Assembly (NCBI GenBank): GCA_002307245.1
Contig: DBTW01000097.1
Location: 1-6,997 of the forward strand
Source of the DNA: Spirochaetaceae bacterium UBA1306
GTDB taxonomy: Bacteria > Spirochaetota > Spirochaetia > Treponematales > Rectinemataceae
Direction: 5' to 3'
DNA: 6,997 nucleotides
Shown: positions 1 through 6,247 of the stretch, one piece after another
Layout of the letters: the number at the start of each line of letters is the position of its first letter
Numbering within the stretch: position 1 is the first letter of the stretch
The notes under the pieces: generated by a model
What the model was told of the DNA's origin: nothing
What the model saw: the letters and a program-made list of their open reading frames with translations, nothing else
Databases searched by the model: none
Position numbers and translations under genes: made by a program

Positions 1-123
1 GATCCACGAATATCAGAGTGATAAACCGTCGGCGAACCGTTTCTCGGCCTTTGCTCGAATAGCCCTGCCAGGCAAGAAATGCAAAGCAAATGAAAGTCAC
101 TATTGACCGGTCACTTCATATCA
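1..123. other. Non-coding left flank, no feature recognised
   Basis: This stretch is visibly more AT-rich than the genes to its right and carries no reading frame I can support on either strand. The only local pattern is a 10-base perfect palindrome, TGACCGGTCA, at 104-113, flanked by weakly complementary arms (90-97 against 113-119). It could be a protein-binding site or chance. The one minus-strand ATG nearby (119) meets a stop after two codons, so a gene reading leftward out of the window does not start there. Confidence 0.5.
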
Positions 124-162
124 GCAGGCTGTTGAAAAACTCGACGCTTTTCAACAGCCTGC
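124..162. repeat. Perfect 15-bp inverted repeat (first hairpin of the element)
   Basis: GCAGGCTGTTGAAAA at 124-138 is perfectly complementary to 148-162, with a 9-base loop (139-147). Because the arms carry A-runs on one side and T-runs on the other, the structure is close to symmetric on both strands and could stall or end transcription from either direction. No gene is visible to its left in this window that would need it. Confidence 0.85.
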
Positions 163-165
163 GAT

Positions 166-207
166 GCAATTGCTCGAAAACCTTCGGTTTTCTGCGCAAT
201 TGCGCAG
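166..207. repeat. Second hairpin with TTCG apex, containing a 16-bp perfect palindrome
   Basis: GCAATTGC at 166-173 pairs with GCAATTGC at 196-203 (the octamer is its own reverse complement). Above a small internal loop, GAAAACC (176-182) pairs with GGTTTTC (186-192), leaving a very tight apex read as CTTCG. The right arm also sits inside a 16-base perfect palindrome, CTGCGCAATTGCGCAG, at 192-207. The sequence can therefore form one long stem or a separate cruciform or protein-binding palindrome. Confidence 0.7.
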
Positions 208-216
208 ATCAAGGTA

Positions 217-250
217 ATGTTGAAAAAGGCTCGGTTGGCCTTTTCAACAT
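217..250 (-). terminator. Hairpin directly downstream of pectate lyase, probable terminator
   Basis: ATGTTGAAAA (217-226) pairs with TTTTCAACAT (241-250). After a single bulged A (227), GGC (228-230) pairs with GCC (238-240), closing a 7-base loop. On the minus strand it begins 4 bases after the pectate lyase stop codon. The descending arm contains a run of five T, so it could work as a short factor-independent terminator or as a 3'-protecting stem. It is also the right-hand end of the MITE-like element, so both roles may hold. Confidence 0.5.
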
Positions 251-254
251 CCTG

Positions 255-1862
255 TTAGAACTTCCCCGCGCCCGCCCCCGCGAGGACGCTCGCCTTAGCG
301 GCTTCCGCGGTTTCAGCCGAATAGCTGTAATAGCTCGAGGGCGTCCAGCCGACCAACGCGGCCGTGTCCATCTCGATACCGGTGACGCCGACGCTGCCTG
401 AGTCGTACCAGTAGCCTTCGTTGCTCGCGTCGTCGTAGGCGGCGAAGGCTTTGGCGACTCCGTCGAAATAGTTCGCCTCGGAGTATATTCTCGCGCGGTC
501 GCCCACTCCTATGGCGTAGCTCCCGATACTCGAATAGTAGTTGTTGTAGACGTGGACTTGCCCGAAGCGGACGCGAGGCAGGCGTTGGACGACATCCCGA
601 TAATAGTTGTGGTGGAAGGTGACCTTGAGCTTGTCCGTATCGTTTGTCGATCCTGTCCCTCCGTTCGAGTCGCTGCCTCCGATGAGGGAAGTCTTGTTGT
701 GGTCCCCGAAGACGTTCCAGGAAATAGTCACGTAGTTGCTGCCGTTGGTCACGTCCAGGAGGCCGTCGTGCGTGACCCATTCCTTGGCGTTGGCCACGCC
801 GTCAATCGAATACCAGGGCAAGGTGGAGTCGGGCCTGTCGCCGTCGCTCAAGCTGCAGTGGTCGACCCAGATATAGGAAGCTGCATTCACGATTGTGATG
901 TTGTCGTATTCGGAGTTCATCATGCCGCCCGAGTCGCCATAGTCCCAGGCGGGGAAATAGTCGTAGGCATCGAGCACGGATACGTTGCGGATGACGATAT
1001 TGGTCTTGCCGTTAATGTAGAGTCGGCCGTTCTTGAAGCCGGAGCCCGCGCCTATCCCAAGTATGCTCGTATTGCTGCCGATATTGACGACCACGACGTT
1101 TTTTTGCCTGGCATAGCAAGCGCTCCGCACCGCGCTCATGGCGGCATTAACGCCGGTCGAGCTGCAGCCCGCGATATAGGCCGACTGATAATCTTCATAG
1201 CTAGGGTAGCTGCCGCCGTAGCCCGCTTGCGTGAGGAAATCGTAGGCGTCGAGGCTGGCGTCGGAGTCGTCGGCGCATAGGTCGATCATGCCGTCGACAT
1301 AGATGATCTTGGCCGTATCGCTGATCGCCGAGCCCCCGCATCTTAGCGCATCGATGAAAGCCGATCGCGTCGAGACCGAATAGGTGTTCGCGGCGCTCGC
1401 CCCGTAACCGCCGGGGCTGGTTGGGGCCCCTGAGGCTTTCGCCCAGCCGTCCGGCGAGGTCGAGGGATCGGGCTTGCCGGTCGCGGCGATGGGCGGAACG
1501 ACCGCTGGGTCATCATCCTTGATCGTATAGGCGGCGCTCGCGACGGCGCTGTCCGCGTAGCCCGACTTAGTAGCCTTGGCGTAGAGGGTGCAGGCGTCGG
1601 TGATTGTATAACTCGCTCCAATCGAATAGGTAGCGCCGTCGGTCGAGTAGGAGATGCTAGCTCCCGCAGTTGCGCAGCTTATCGTCACCGATGCCTGGCT
1701 TGCCACGGCGCCGGCTGCGAGGCTAAAAGTCGGCGTGGCGACTTGCTCTTCTGCGGCGGGTGCGACGGTCTGGGCAGTGTCCTTGCAGGCGAAGAGGGAA
1801 AGGGTGACGGCGAGGATCGGGACCAGGAGAGATTTGGCGGCGTTGCGGTCAGGACACGGCAT
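255..1862 (-). CDS. Secreted lipoprotein pectate lyase, family PL1, with N-terminal chitobiase-type module
   Basis: A 535-residue protein predicted to cleave polygalacturonate outside the cell by beta-elimination, a Ca2+-dependent reaction in this family. Residues 1-26 form a lipoprotein signal (hydrophobic core, then LFAC with Cys26). Residues about 42-114 match the chitobiase/hexosaminidase C-terminal beta-sandwich type (PTFSLAAG ... SYSTDG ... YAKATKSGYA). A Pro/Asp-rich linker precedes the parallel beta-helix (about 150-535). Family hallmarks are NTSILGIG (264-271), WVDH (332-335), DGLLD (366-370), FGDHNKTSLIGGSD (385-398), FHHNYY (416-421) and QRLPRVR (426-432). By analogy with PelC, Asp320, Asp366 and Asp370 would bind Ca2+, and Lys390 and Arg427 would bind substrate and act as the catalytic base. 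The C-terminal AGAGKF ending is typical, so the gene is full length. An insertion at about 195-255 occurs in a subset of PL1 enzymes. The start has a good ribosome site. It is the last gene of the minus-strand cluster. Confidence 0.93.
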   Translation of the reverse strand: MPCPDRNAAKSLLVPILAVTLSLFACKDTAQTVAPAAEEQVATPTFSLAAGAVASQASVTISCATAGASISYSTDGATYSIGASYTITDACTLYAKATKSGYADSAVASAAYTIKDDDPAVVPPIAATGKPDPSTSPDGWAKASGAPTSPGGYGASAANTYSVSTRSAFIDALRCGGSAISDTAKIIYVDGMIDLCADDSDASLDAYDFLTQAGYGGSYPSYEDYQSAYIAGCSSTGVNAAMSAVRSACYARQKNVVVVNIGSNTSILGIGAGSGFKNGRLYINGKTNIVIRNVSVLDAYDYFPAWDYGDSGGMMNSEYDNITIVNAASYIWVDHCSLSDGDRPDSTLPWYSIDGVANAKEWVTHDGLLDVTNGSNYVTISWNVFGDHNKTSLIGGSDSNGGTGSTNDTDKLKVTFHHNYYRDVVQRLPRVRFGQVHVYNNYYSSIGSYAIGVGDRARIYSEANYFDGVAKAFAAYDDASNEGYWYDSGSVGVTGIEMDTAALVGWTPSSYYSYSAETAEAAKASVLAGAGAGKF

Positions 1863-1868
1863 GGGGAT

Positions 1869-1873
1869 TCCTC
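1869..1873 (-). promoter_or_regulatory. Ribosome binding site of the pectate lyase gene
   Basis: GAGGA on the minus strand lies 6 bases before the ATG at 1862, which supports this start over any downstream one. The signal peptide also begins right at this ATG. Confidence 0.75.
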
Positions 1874-1920
1874 GATTGGGCGTTAAGATGGCGATCGGCC
1901 AAACCGATCCGGAGTATGAG

Positions 1921-1995
1921 AAAAAGCCAGGCCCGGCGAAGGGAGGGGGCGATCTCGCCAGGCTCCCGCGGAACCGCGACCCTCAGCTTCGCCGG
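1921..1995 (-). terminator. Structured spacer with T-run between the two pectinase genes; weak terminator or attenuator
   Basis: The 141-base gap (1863-2003) holds a 9-base perfect inverted repeat, CCGGCGAAG at 1933-1941 against CTTCGCCGG at 1987-1995. Inside it is a second hairpin, GGCG (1948-1951) with CGCC (1956-1959) around a 4-base loop. On the minus strand the long stem is followed after GCCTGGC by TTTTT (1925-1921). That 7-base separation and the 45-base loop make it a poor textbook terminator. It could lower read-through into the lyase gene or stabilise the 3' end of the acetylesterase message. The heptamer GCCAGGC also occurs twice as a direct repeat (1926-1932 and 1957-1963). Confidence 0.3.
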
Positions 1996-2003
1996 CCGCT
2001 GGG

Positions 2004-3869
2004 TCAATTAATCGTCAGCGCGATCTCGGAGAAATCGACTATGCACTGCCTGGCGGTGAATAAACCGACATAATTATAAGCCGAGTCTTTGGCGCTCAGG
2101 TCGATCGTATATCTTGCCTCGGCCTCGGCGCCGTACTTCACGGTTATCTCGGAGCCGACCTTGGTCATGCTTAGGGGAATGGCGTCGCCGGCGACCGGTG
2201 CCACCAGCGAGGCCGCGTAGGTATAAGGTACGGTCATCACGGCCGAGGAATCGGTGACCCTCCCGAAGGAGCTGTACATCGTGCCCGCGGCGGCGGTGGT
2301 GATTTTTAGGGGGCCGCATGCTATGTAGTTGCTCGTGATGCTGGCGTCGAAAGTGTCGATGTACATATCGTCGCGGAGCATAATGCCGAAGGAGACCTGC
2401 GCGTTTGACGTGATGGCCACGATGGTCGCCTTGGCCGTGATGGTGAAGTCGGCGTCGGCGGCTATCGCTTGGAAGTACATGGCTAGACCGTCAGTACTGG
2501 CCGCGATCTTGCCGCAAGCGGACCCGTCGTTGGTGGTGCCGCTCGCGCCGAGCGTGCCCGAGCGCATCGAGACGCCGCTCGCGGTTTCGGCGATCCCGTA
2601 ATAGGTGGTATTGATCTTGCTGGCTCCGCCACAATCGCCGAACACGGTGCCCCACCAAGGATCGGTGGTCGACCATATGGTGCTCATGTTGGTCGGCGGG
2701 TAGTAGCTGGCCTGGACATAGCTGGGATTGACCGTGAGCATGGACTGCTGGGGCTGGGTAATATCGGCCTTCACGTAATCCTTGAGCGAGCAGCTAGAGG
2801 ACGAGAGCGCGTTCGCCATCAGGTAAGCGACGGTCGCGGCGCCGTACTCGTTGAGGTGGGTATTGTCGACGCTACCTGCCTTGGAGTTCGTCCAGGCATG
2901 GTAATACAATGTGCCGTCGGAGCCGCCGGCCGCTGCATAGGCGGCAGTGTAGAGCTCTTTGGTCAGGGCGGTATTGTCGATGACCGCGACGCCGAGGGCG
3001 CTACCGAGATCCCTGATGCATTGCGGGTAATCGCCGCCGGGGTATGCCGCCAAGCTACTTGTGACGATGTGGCCGGCGTTACCAGAATAATCGTTCGAGG
3101 CGCTACGGCGGACGATGGGGGTACAAAGGATCGGAATGGCGCCTTTGTCCTGCGCCATCTTAATGTAGTTAGTGTAGAGGCAATACTTGAAGGAGCCTGG
3201 GTCTGTTACGTCCGTGTTCGGGTTCGTATAACGCGCAACCTCCGCCTTCTCGTCGTTATGCCCGAAACCGATCATCAGATAGTCGCCGGCCTGGATCGAG
3301 TCGCAGAGCGCCTTATAATCATCCTCGATGAGGTAGCTCAGGGAGCTACGGCCCGATAACGCGAGATTGCTGACCGTCACGCTGCTGTCGAGGTAGTTGG
3401 CTATCTTTGTCCCGTAGCCGTAGCGCGGGTAATAGTAGGTCGTGTCATCGAAGCCGCATACGGTCGAGTCGCCGACCAGGTAGAGGGTCACCGTTGGCGT
3501 CGCCGAGATGGCCGCCGCAGTCGCGGCATTGCCGGCTGTATCCAAGGCCGCGACGGTGAAGCTGTACTCCGTCCCGTTGGCGAGTTCGGTCACGGCGTAG
3601 CTCGTCGTGCCCTTGGCGACGCTGATCGGCTGGGTTACCGCGTCGACGGCGGGCGTGAAGCCGATGCTAACGGATGCGAAGTCGCCGTCCGCGGGCTCCG
3701 TCCAGGACAAGCCAACCTGTCCTGGACCGGCCTTGGCCTTTAGCTCCTCTACCGATGAGGGCGCTGTCAGGTCCTTCTCCTCCTTCGCTGTATTGGCGCA
3801 GGCGCCGAGCCCAAGCGCGACGAGGGCCGCGCAGAGAATATTCGCGAATAACCGTGATCGCTTTCGCAT
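2004..3869 (-). CDS. Lipoprotein rhamnogalacturonan acetylesterase (CE12-like SGNH hydrolase) with Fn3 and unassigned C-terminal domain
   Basis: A 621-residue protein predicted to deacetylate rhamnogalacturonan I at the cell surface. Residues 1-24 are a lipoprotein signal (MRKRSR, hydrophobic core, LGAC with Cys24). Residues about 36-126 form an Fn3 domain (VGLSWTEP ... NGTEYSFTVAALD). Residues about 127-360 are the SGNH hydrolase, close in length to single-domain CE12 enzymes: block I GDST with nucleophile Ser135, block II Gly173 in LSGRSS, block III GFGHND with Asn205, and block V DNTHLN with Asp335 and His338. All four blocks are intact. Residues about 375-621 are not recognised; they look like a beta-sandwich (SFGIMLRDDMYID at 493-505) and may bind carbohydrate. 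The start at 3869 is chosen because GGGGAG lies 6 bases upstream and it begins the basic signal peptide; an in-frame ATG at 3890 has no such site. The exact substrate (rhamnogalacturonan rather than another acetylated glycan) is inferred from family resemblance and the neighbouring pectate lyase. Confidence 0.88.
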   Translation of the reverse strand: MRKRSRLFANILCAALVALGLGACANTAKEEKDLTAPSSVEELKAKAGPGQVGLSWTEPADGDFASVSIGFTPAVDAVTQPISVAKGTTSYAVTELANGTEYSFTVAALDTAGNAATAAAISATPTVTLYLVGDSTVCGFDDTTYYYPRYGYGTKIANYLDSSVTVSNLALSGRSSLSYLIEDDYKALCDSIQAGDYLMIGFGHNDEKAEVARYTNPNTDVTDPGSFKYCLYTNYIKMAQDKGAIPILCTPIVRRSASNDYSGNAGHIVTSSLAAYPGGDYPQCIRDLGSALGVAVIDNTALTKELYTAAYAAAGGSDGTLYYHAWTNSKAGSVDNTHLNEYGAATVAYLMANALSSSSCSLKDYVKADITQPQQSMLTVNPSYVQASYYPPTNMSTIWSTTDPWWGTVFGDCGGASKINTTYYGIAETASGVSMRSGTLGASGTTNDGSACGKIAASTDGLAMYFQAIAADADFTITAKATIVAITSNAQVSFGIMLRDDMYIDTFDASITSNYIACGPLKITTAAAGTMYSSFGRVTDSSAVMTVPYTYAASLVAPVAGDAIPLSMTKVGSEITVKYGAEAEARYTIDLSAKDSAYNYVGLFTARQCIVDFSEIALTIN

Positions 3870-3875
3870 GTTTCG

Positions 3876-3881
3876 CTCCCC
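3876..3881 (-). promoter_or_regulatory. Ribosome binding site that decides the acetylesterase start
   Basis: GGGGAG on the minus strand is 6 bases before the ATG at 3869. The alternative in-frame ATG at 3890 would add seven residues (MPFGERN) in front of the signal peptide and is preceded by a pyrimidine/GC-rich stretch without a purine-rich site. Confidence 0.75.
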
Positions 3882-3903
3882 AAAAGGCATGACGCGCAGG
3901 CGG

Positions 3904-3985
3904 GTAAATTCCGTAGCCTGCGATCTAGGGCAGTATCATGGGGAAGTCCCGAGAGTGGACATATAAAAAGCTGTCGCGAATTTAC
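3904..3985. promoter_or_regulatory. Candidate operator: paired inverted GTAAATTC sites upstream of the acetylesterase gene
   Basis: GTAAATTC at 3904-3911 and its exact reverse complement GAATTTAC at 3978-3985 lie in the 126-base gap between the regulator stop and the acetylesterase start. They are AT-rich islands in GC-rich DNA, and their centres are 74 bases apart, close to seven helical turns. This is compatible with looping or paired binding by an AraC-type protein, possibly the product of the adjacent regulator gene. The promoter itself is unclear: TTTATATG and TGATACT on the minus strand (around 3960 and 3935) are weak -10 candidates without a convincing -35 box. An 8-base match in a gap of this size can also occur by chance. 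Confidence 0.25.
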
Positions 3986-3995
3986 AGTATATCGC

Positions 3996-6167
3996 CTAGT
4001 CTCTTCTTTGGACCCAGTCCTTGGGGCTCATGCCCGTGTTCTTCTTGAACACGAAGGAGAAGTAGCCCTGGTTCTGGAAGCCCAGGCGCAAGGCGATCTC
4101 GGATATCTTGATGTTGCGGGTCTCGAGGAGGATCTTGGCCTGCTCGATTTTAAGCATCTCGTGGAGGGCCTGGACGGTATAGCCGGTGAGGGCCTTGGTT
4201 CGCCGGATGAGGTAGGACTTGGAGATGGAGAGTTCCTTGGCCATAGCGCCCAAGTCGGTCATCTCGCCCATATGGTCCATGAGATAGTCGACGACCTTGC
4301 GCGTGTCGATCCCGAGCCTTCCCTGCGGCCGATCCTCGTCGGTGTTGAGGATGCTCGAGACCCGCTCGCTGCGCAGGAGGCTCTCGCGCAGCCGCAGGTT
4401 CCGGCCCTCGCGCACGTAGGCGGCGTAGAGGGAGTGGCTCAGGAGGGCCCGTACGGCGTCGTAGAGCGCCACGTTGGAGGGGCCCATCTCCATGAGGGCG
4501 TAACCAAGGTATTGACCGGAGTAGTAGAGGATCTCCATCATCATCGCCCAATGCTTGTCCTGGGGAAGGAAGGAACGGGGGATGAAGGCCGACTTCGCGA
4601 TGCGGTAGGGAATCTTCTCGATGGGGACGTAGCTGGGGGGATGCACGAATTCGAGTGACGCGCCGCCGAGGTCGGGGAGGGCCTCTTCCTGCAGGACGAG
4701 CATCATCCCGGGGATCTCGAGCTCGCCCAGGTGGAAGCGCAGGGCCTCCAGGACCTCGGCCCCGTTGAGGGCCGAGGCGAGGCTGATGGCGATGCGCGCC
4801 AGGTTGTTGAAGCGGTAGGCGTCGGTCTGGTGCGACTTCTCGTAGTAGCCGCTCGAGACCGAGATGAGTACGCGGGCGCGGTGGAACACGTCCTCGGCGC
4901 GGCGGGCCAGGTCGAGGTCGCGGCCGACCGCCTCGAGGGCCGCGCTGCGCAGCTCGGAGACGAGGCCCTGGTAGAAGGCCACGCGCGAGGCGATGAGGCT
5001 GCGCTCCGATGCGAGGGCCCCCTGTAGCCAGACGAGGAAGCCCTCGGCGGTCTCGCCGCGGATATCGCCGATGAGCGCATCGGCCAGGCTTTCCCTCGAG
5101 GCCGGGGGCAGGCTGGCGGCCGAGGCCCTCGCGCGGCGCGCCAGGGCGGCATAGGGATCCGAGCCGGCGGTTCCCGCGATCGGCTCGGGGCAGGGCGGGG
5201 ATGCTTGGGCGGAGCCCGCCGCCTCGATCAGCTCCTCGAAGCAGCCGCAGGAGCGTCGGACGATGAGCGCGGAACCCACGACCTGGGTCTCGTGCGGGGC
5301 GACCGGGTTCTCGATGCGGTCGAGGAGGAGCTCGACGGCCGCGTAGCCGCGCTGGAAATAGCGCAGGTCCACGGTGGTGATGGGGCAGGCCGAGCTGATA
5401 CTCTGGAGCTGGTTGTTGTAGCCCGTCACGGCCAGGTCGCGCGGCACGCGGATGCCCCTCTGCGCCAGCTCCTCTATGACGCAGGCGGCCGCGACGTCGC
5501 TCACGGTCACGAGGGCGTCGATGTGCTTCCGCTCGCGGAGCTCGAAGCGGCCGCAGAGCGAGGCCATCCAGCGGCTGATGTCCTTGGGCTCCAGGGTCTC
5601 GAGGACGCCGACCATGGCCGGGTCCTCCGCGAGGCCGCGCGCGGCGAGCTCGGCCCTCCAGGACTCGAGCCGCTCCTCGTACTGCCTCCCGCCGGAGCAG
5701 CCCAGGAAGCCTATCCTCGCATAGCCGTGCTTGGCCGTCAGGTGGTCCATGACGAGGTGGATGCCGTCGGAGCTGGAGGTCGAGATGCAGGGCACCGCGG
5801 GCAGGATCGGCACGCCCAGGGCGACCATGGGGAGGGGCTCGAGCTTCGCGTGCAGTTCCTCGATCCGCTCGTAGCTTAAGTAGGCGGAGAGGGAGGAGGC
5901 CCAGGTGACCAGGCCGTCGATGACCGCGGGCCTCATGAAGCGGTACTTCTTGAGGTAGTGGTCGATGAAGTCTATGTCGTCGGAGAGGGAGTACTTGATC
6001 GCCCCGGCGAAGTTAATGAGGTTGATGCCATAGTCGGAGGCGGCCTTCGTGACGCCGGCGATGTATTCCTGGCCGATGACGCTGCGGAAATCCGCTATCC
6101 CGGCGAATCCTATGGTGACCCTGTTGCCCGCCCTCTCGCGGGCGGACAGGAACGGTAGTTTCTTCAT
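3996..6167 (-). CDS. Hybrid transcription regulator: LacI-type sensor, GAF-like middle, AraC-type DNA-binding domain
   Basis: A 723-residue protein without signal peptide or membrane segment, so cytoplasmic. Residues about 17-305 are a periplasmic-binding-protein-like sensor of the LacI type (VTIGFAGI at the first strand, DGLVTWAS at 84-91, HGYARIGFLG at 147-156, DALVTVSDVAA at 217-227, VTGYNNQ at 247-253), ending in RRSCGCFEE (304-312). There is no LacI helix-turn-helix in front of it. Residues about 335-600 are mostly helical with a GAF-like part (LEALRFHLGELEIPGMMLVL at 473-492; GYALMEMGPSN at 555-565), resembling regions seen between LacI-type sensors and GGDEF domains. Residues about 618-723 are a standard AraC double helix-turn-helix (LGAMAKELSISKSYLIRRTK; ISEIALRLGFQNQGYFSFVF; the family ending GMSPKDW). 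E. coli XylR is a smaller analogue with sensor before AraC output. The neighbouring pectinase genes suggest a pectic sugar ligand, by inference. No clear ribosome site precedes the ATG. Confidence 0.9.
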   Translation of the reverse strand: MKKLPFLSARERAGNRVTIGFAGIADFRSVIGQEYIAGVTKAASDYGINLINFAGAIKYSLSDDIDFIDHYLKKYRFMRPAVIDGLVTWASSLSAYLSYERIEELHAKLEPLPMVALGVPILPAVPCISTSSSDGIHLVMDHLTAKHGYARIGFLGCSGGRQYEERLESWRAELAARGLAEDPAMVGVLETLEPKDISRWMASLCGRFELRERKHIDALVTVSDVAAACVIEELAQRGIRVPRDLAVTGYNNQLQSISSACPITTVDLRYFQRGYAAVELLLDRIENPVAPHETQVVGSALIVRRSCGCFEELIEAAGSAQASPPCPEPIAGTAGSDPYAALARRARASAASLPPASRESLADALIGDIRGETAEGFLVWLQGALASERSLIASRVAFYQGLVSELRSAALEAVGRDLDLARRAEDVFHRARVLISVSSGYYEKSHQTDAYRFNNLARIAISLASALNGAEVLEALRFHLGELEIPGMMLVLQEEALPDLGGASLEFVHPPSYVPIEKIPYRIAKSAFIPRSFLPQDKHWAMMMEILYYSGQYLGYALMEMGPSNVALYDAVRALLSHSLYAAYVREGRNLRLRESLLRSERVSSILNTDEDRPQGRLGIDTRKVVDYLMDHMGEMTDLGAMAKELSISKSYLIRRTKALTGYTVQALHEMLKIEQAKILLETRNIKISEIALRLGFQNQGYFSFVFKKNTGMSPKDWVQRRD

Positions 6168-6210
6168 GTCGCGGCCAGATTATCCCACGATTCGCGCGCC
6201 GATGCCAGGG

Positions 6211-6239
6211 AAAACGCGAGGGGGCCCCGCCGCCGCGCG
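6211..6239 (-). terminator. Possible weak terminator of avtA
   Basis: In the 80-base gap after the avtA stop, CGCG at 6236-6239 can pair with CGCG at 6215-6218 around a very G/C-rich interior that includes the palindrome GGGGCCCC (6221-6228). On the minus strand TTTT (6214-6211) follows at once. The stem is short and the T-run minimal, so this is only a candidate. If it is inactive, avtA and the regulator could be co-transcribed. Confidence 0.25.
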
Positions 6240-6247
6240 AGGCTCGA

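Larger units (their letters stand above)
124..254. repeat. Triple-hairpin, MITE-like palindromic element next to the pectate lyase stop codon
   Basis: Seen directly: the block begins with CAGGCTGTTGAAAA (125-138) and ends with TTTTCAACATCCTG (241-254), whose reverse complement differs from the first at one of 14 positions. The same motif recurs internally at 148-161 (inverted) and in part at 217-226. The block folds into three successive stem-loops: 124-162, 166-203 and 217-250. Terminal inverted repeats around about 130 bases with no coding capacity fit a miniature inverted-repeat element or a repeated extragenic palindrome. TGTTGAAAA-type ends resemble those of several insertion sequences, from memory only. 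The right boundary lies exactly next to the pectate lyase stop codon (255-257). I see no convincing target duplication in the flanks. An alternative is a cluster of transcription-termination hairpins. Confidence 0.55.

Noticed and set aside
104..113. Palindrome TGACCGGTCA as an operator
   Set aside because: A single 10-base palindrome with no gene start next to it in this window; not enough to call a regulatory site.
124..254. CRISPR array
   Set aside because: The repeated motif alternates in orientation, has irregular spacing and few units, and no cas genes are nearby; palindromic element ends explain it better.
90..401. Plus-strand open frame of 103 codons crossing the hairpin block
   Set aside because: It is built from the palindromic repeat followed by the antisense of the pectate lyase 3' end. 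No ribosome site precedes it and no motif is seen.
552..1280. Long plus-strand open frame of 242 codons opposite the pectate lyase
   Set aside because: It is antisense to conserved PL1 catalytic motifs, its product is a low-complexity Val/Ala/Asp-rich string, and long antisense frames are expected in GC-rich DNA.
2004..3890. Longer acetylesterase start at 3890
   Set aside because: It would put MPFGERN before a standard basic signal-peptide start, and it lacks a ribosome site, while the ATG at 3869 has GGGGAG at ideal spacing.
4008..4658. Plus-strand open frame of 216 codons opposite the regulator (similar ones at 5205-5879 and 4731-5027)
   Set aside because: These lie opposite the AraC and sensor domains, have Gly/Glu/Asp/Leu-rich products with no recognisable motif, and are shadows of the real gene's codon pattern.
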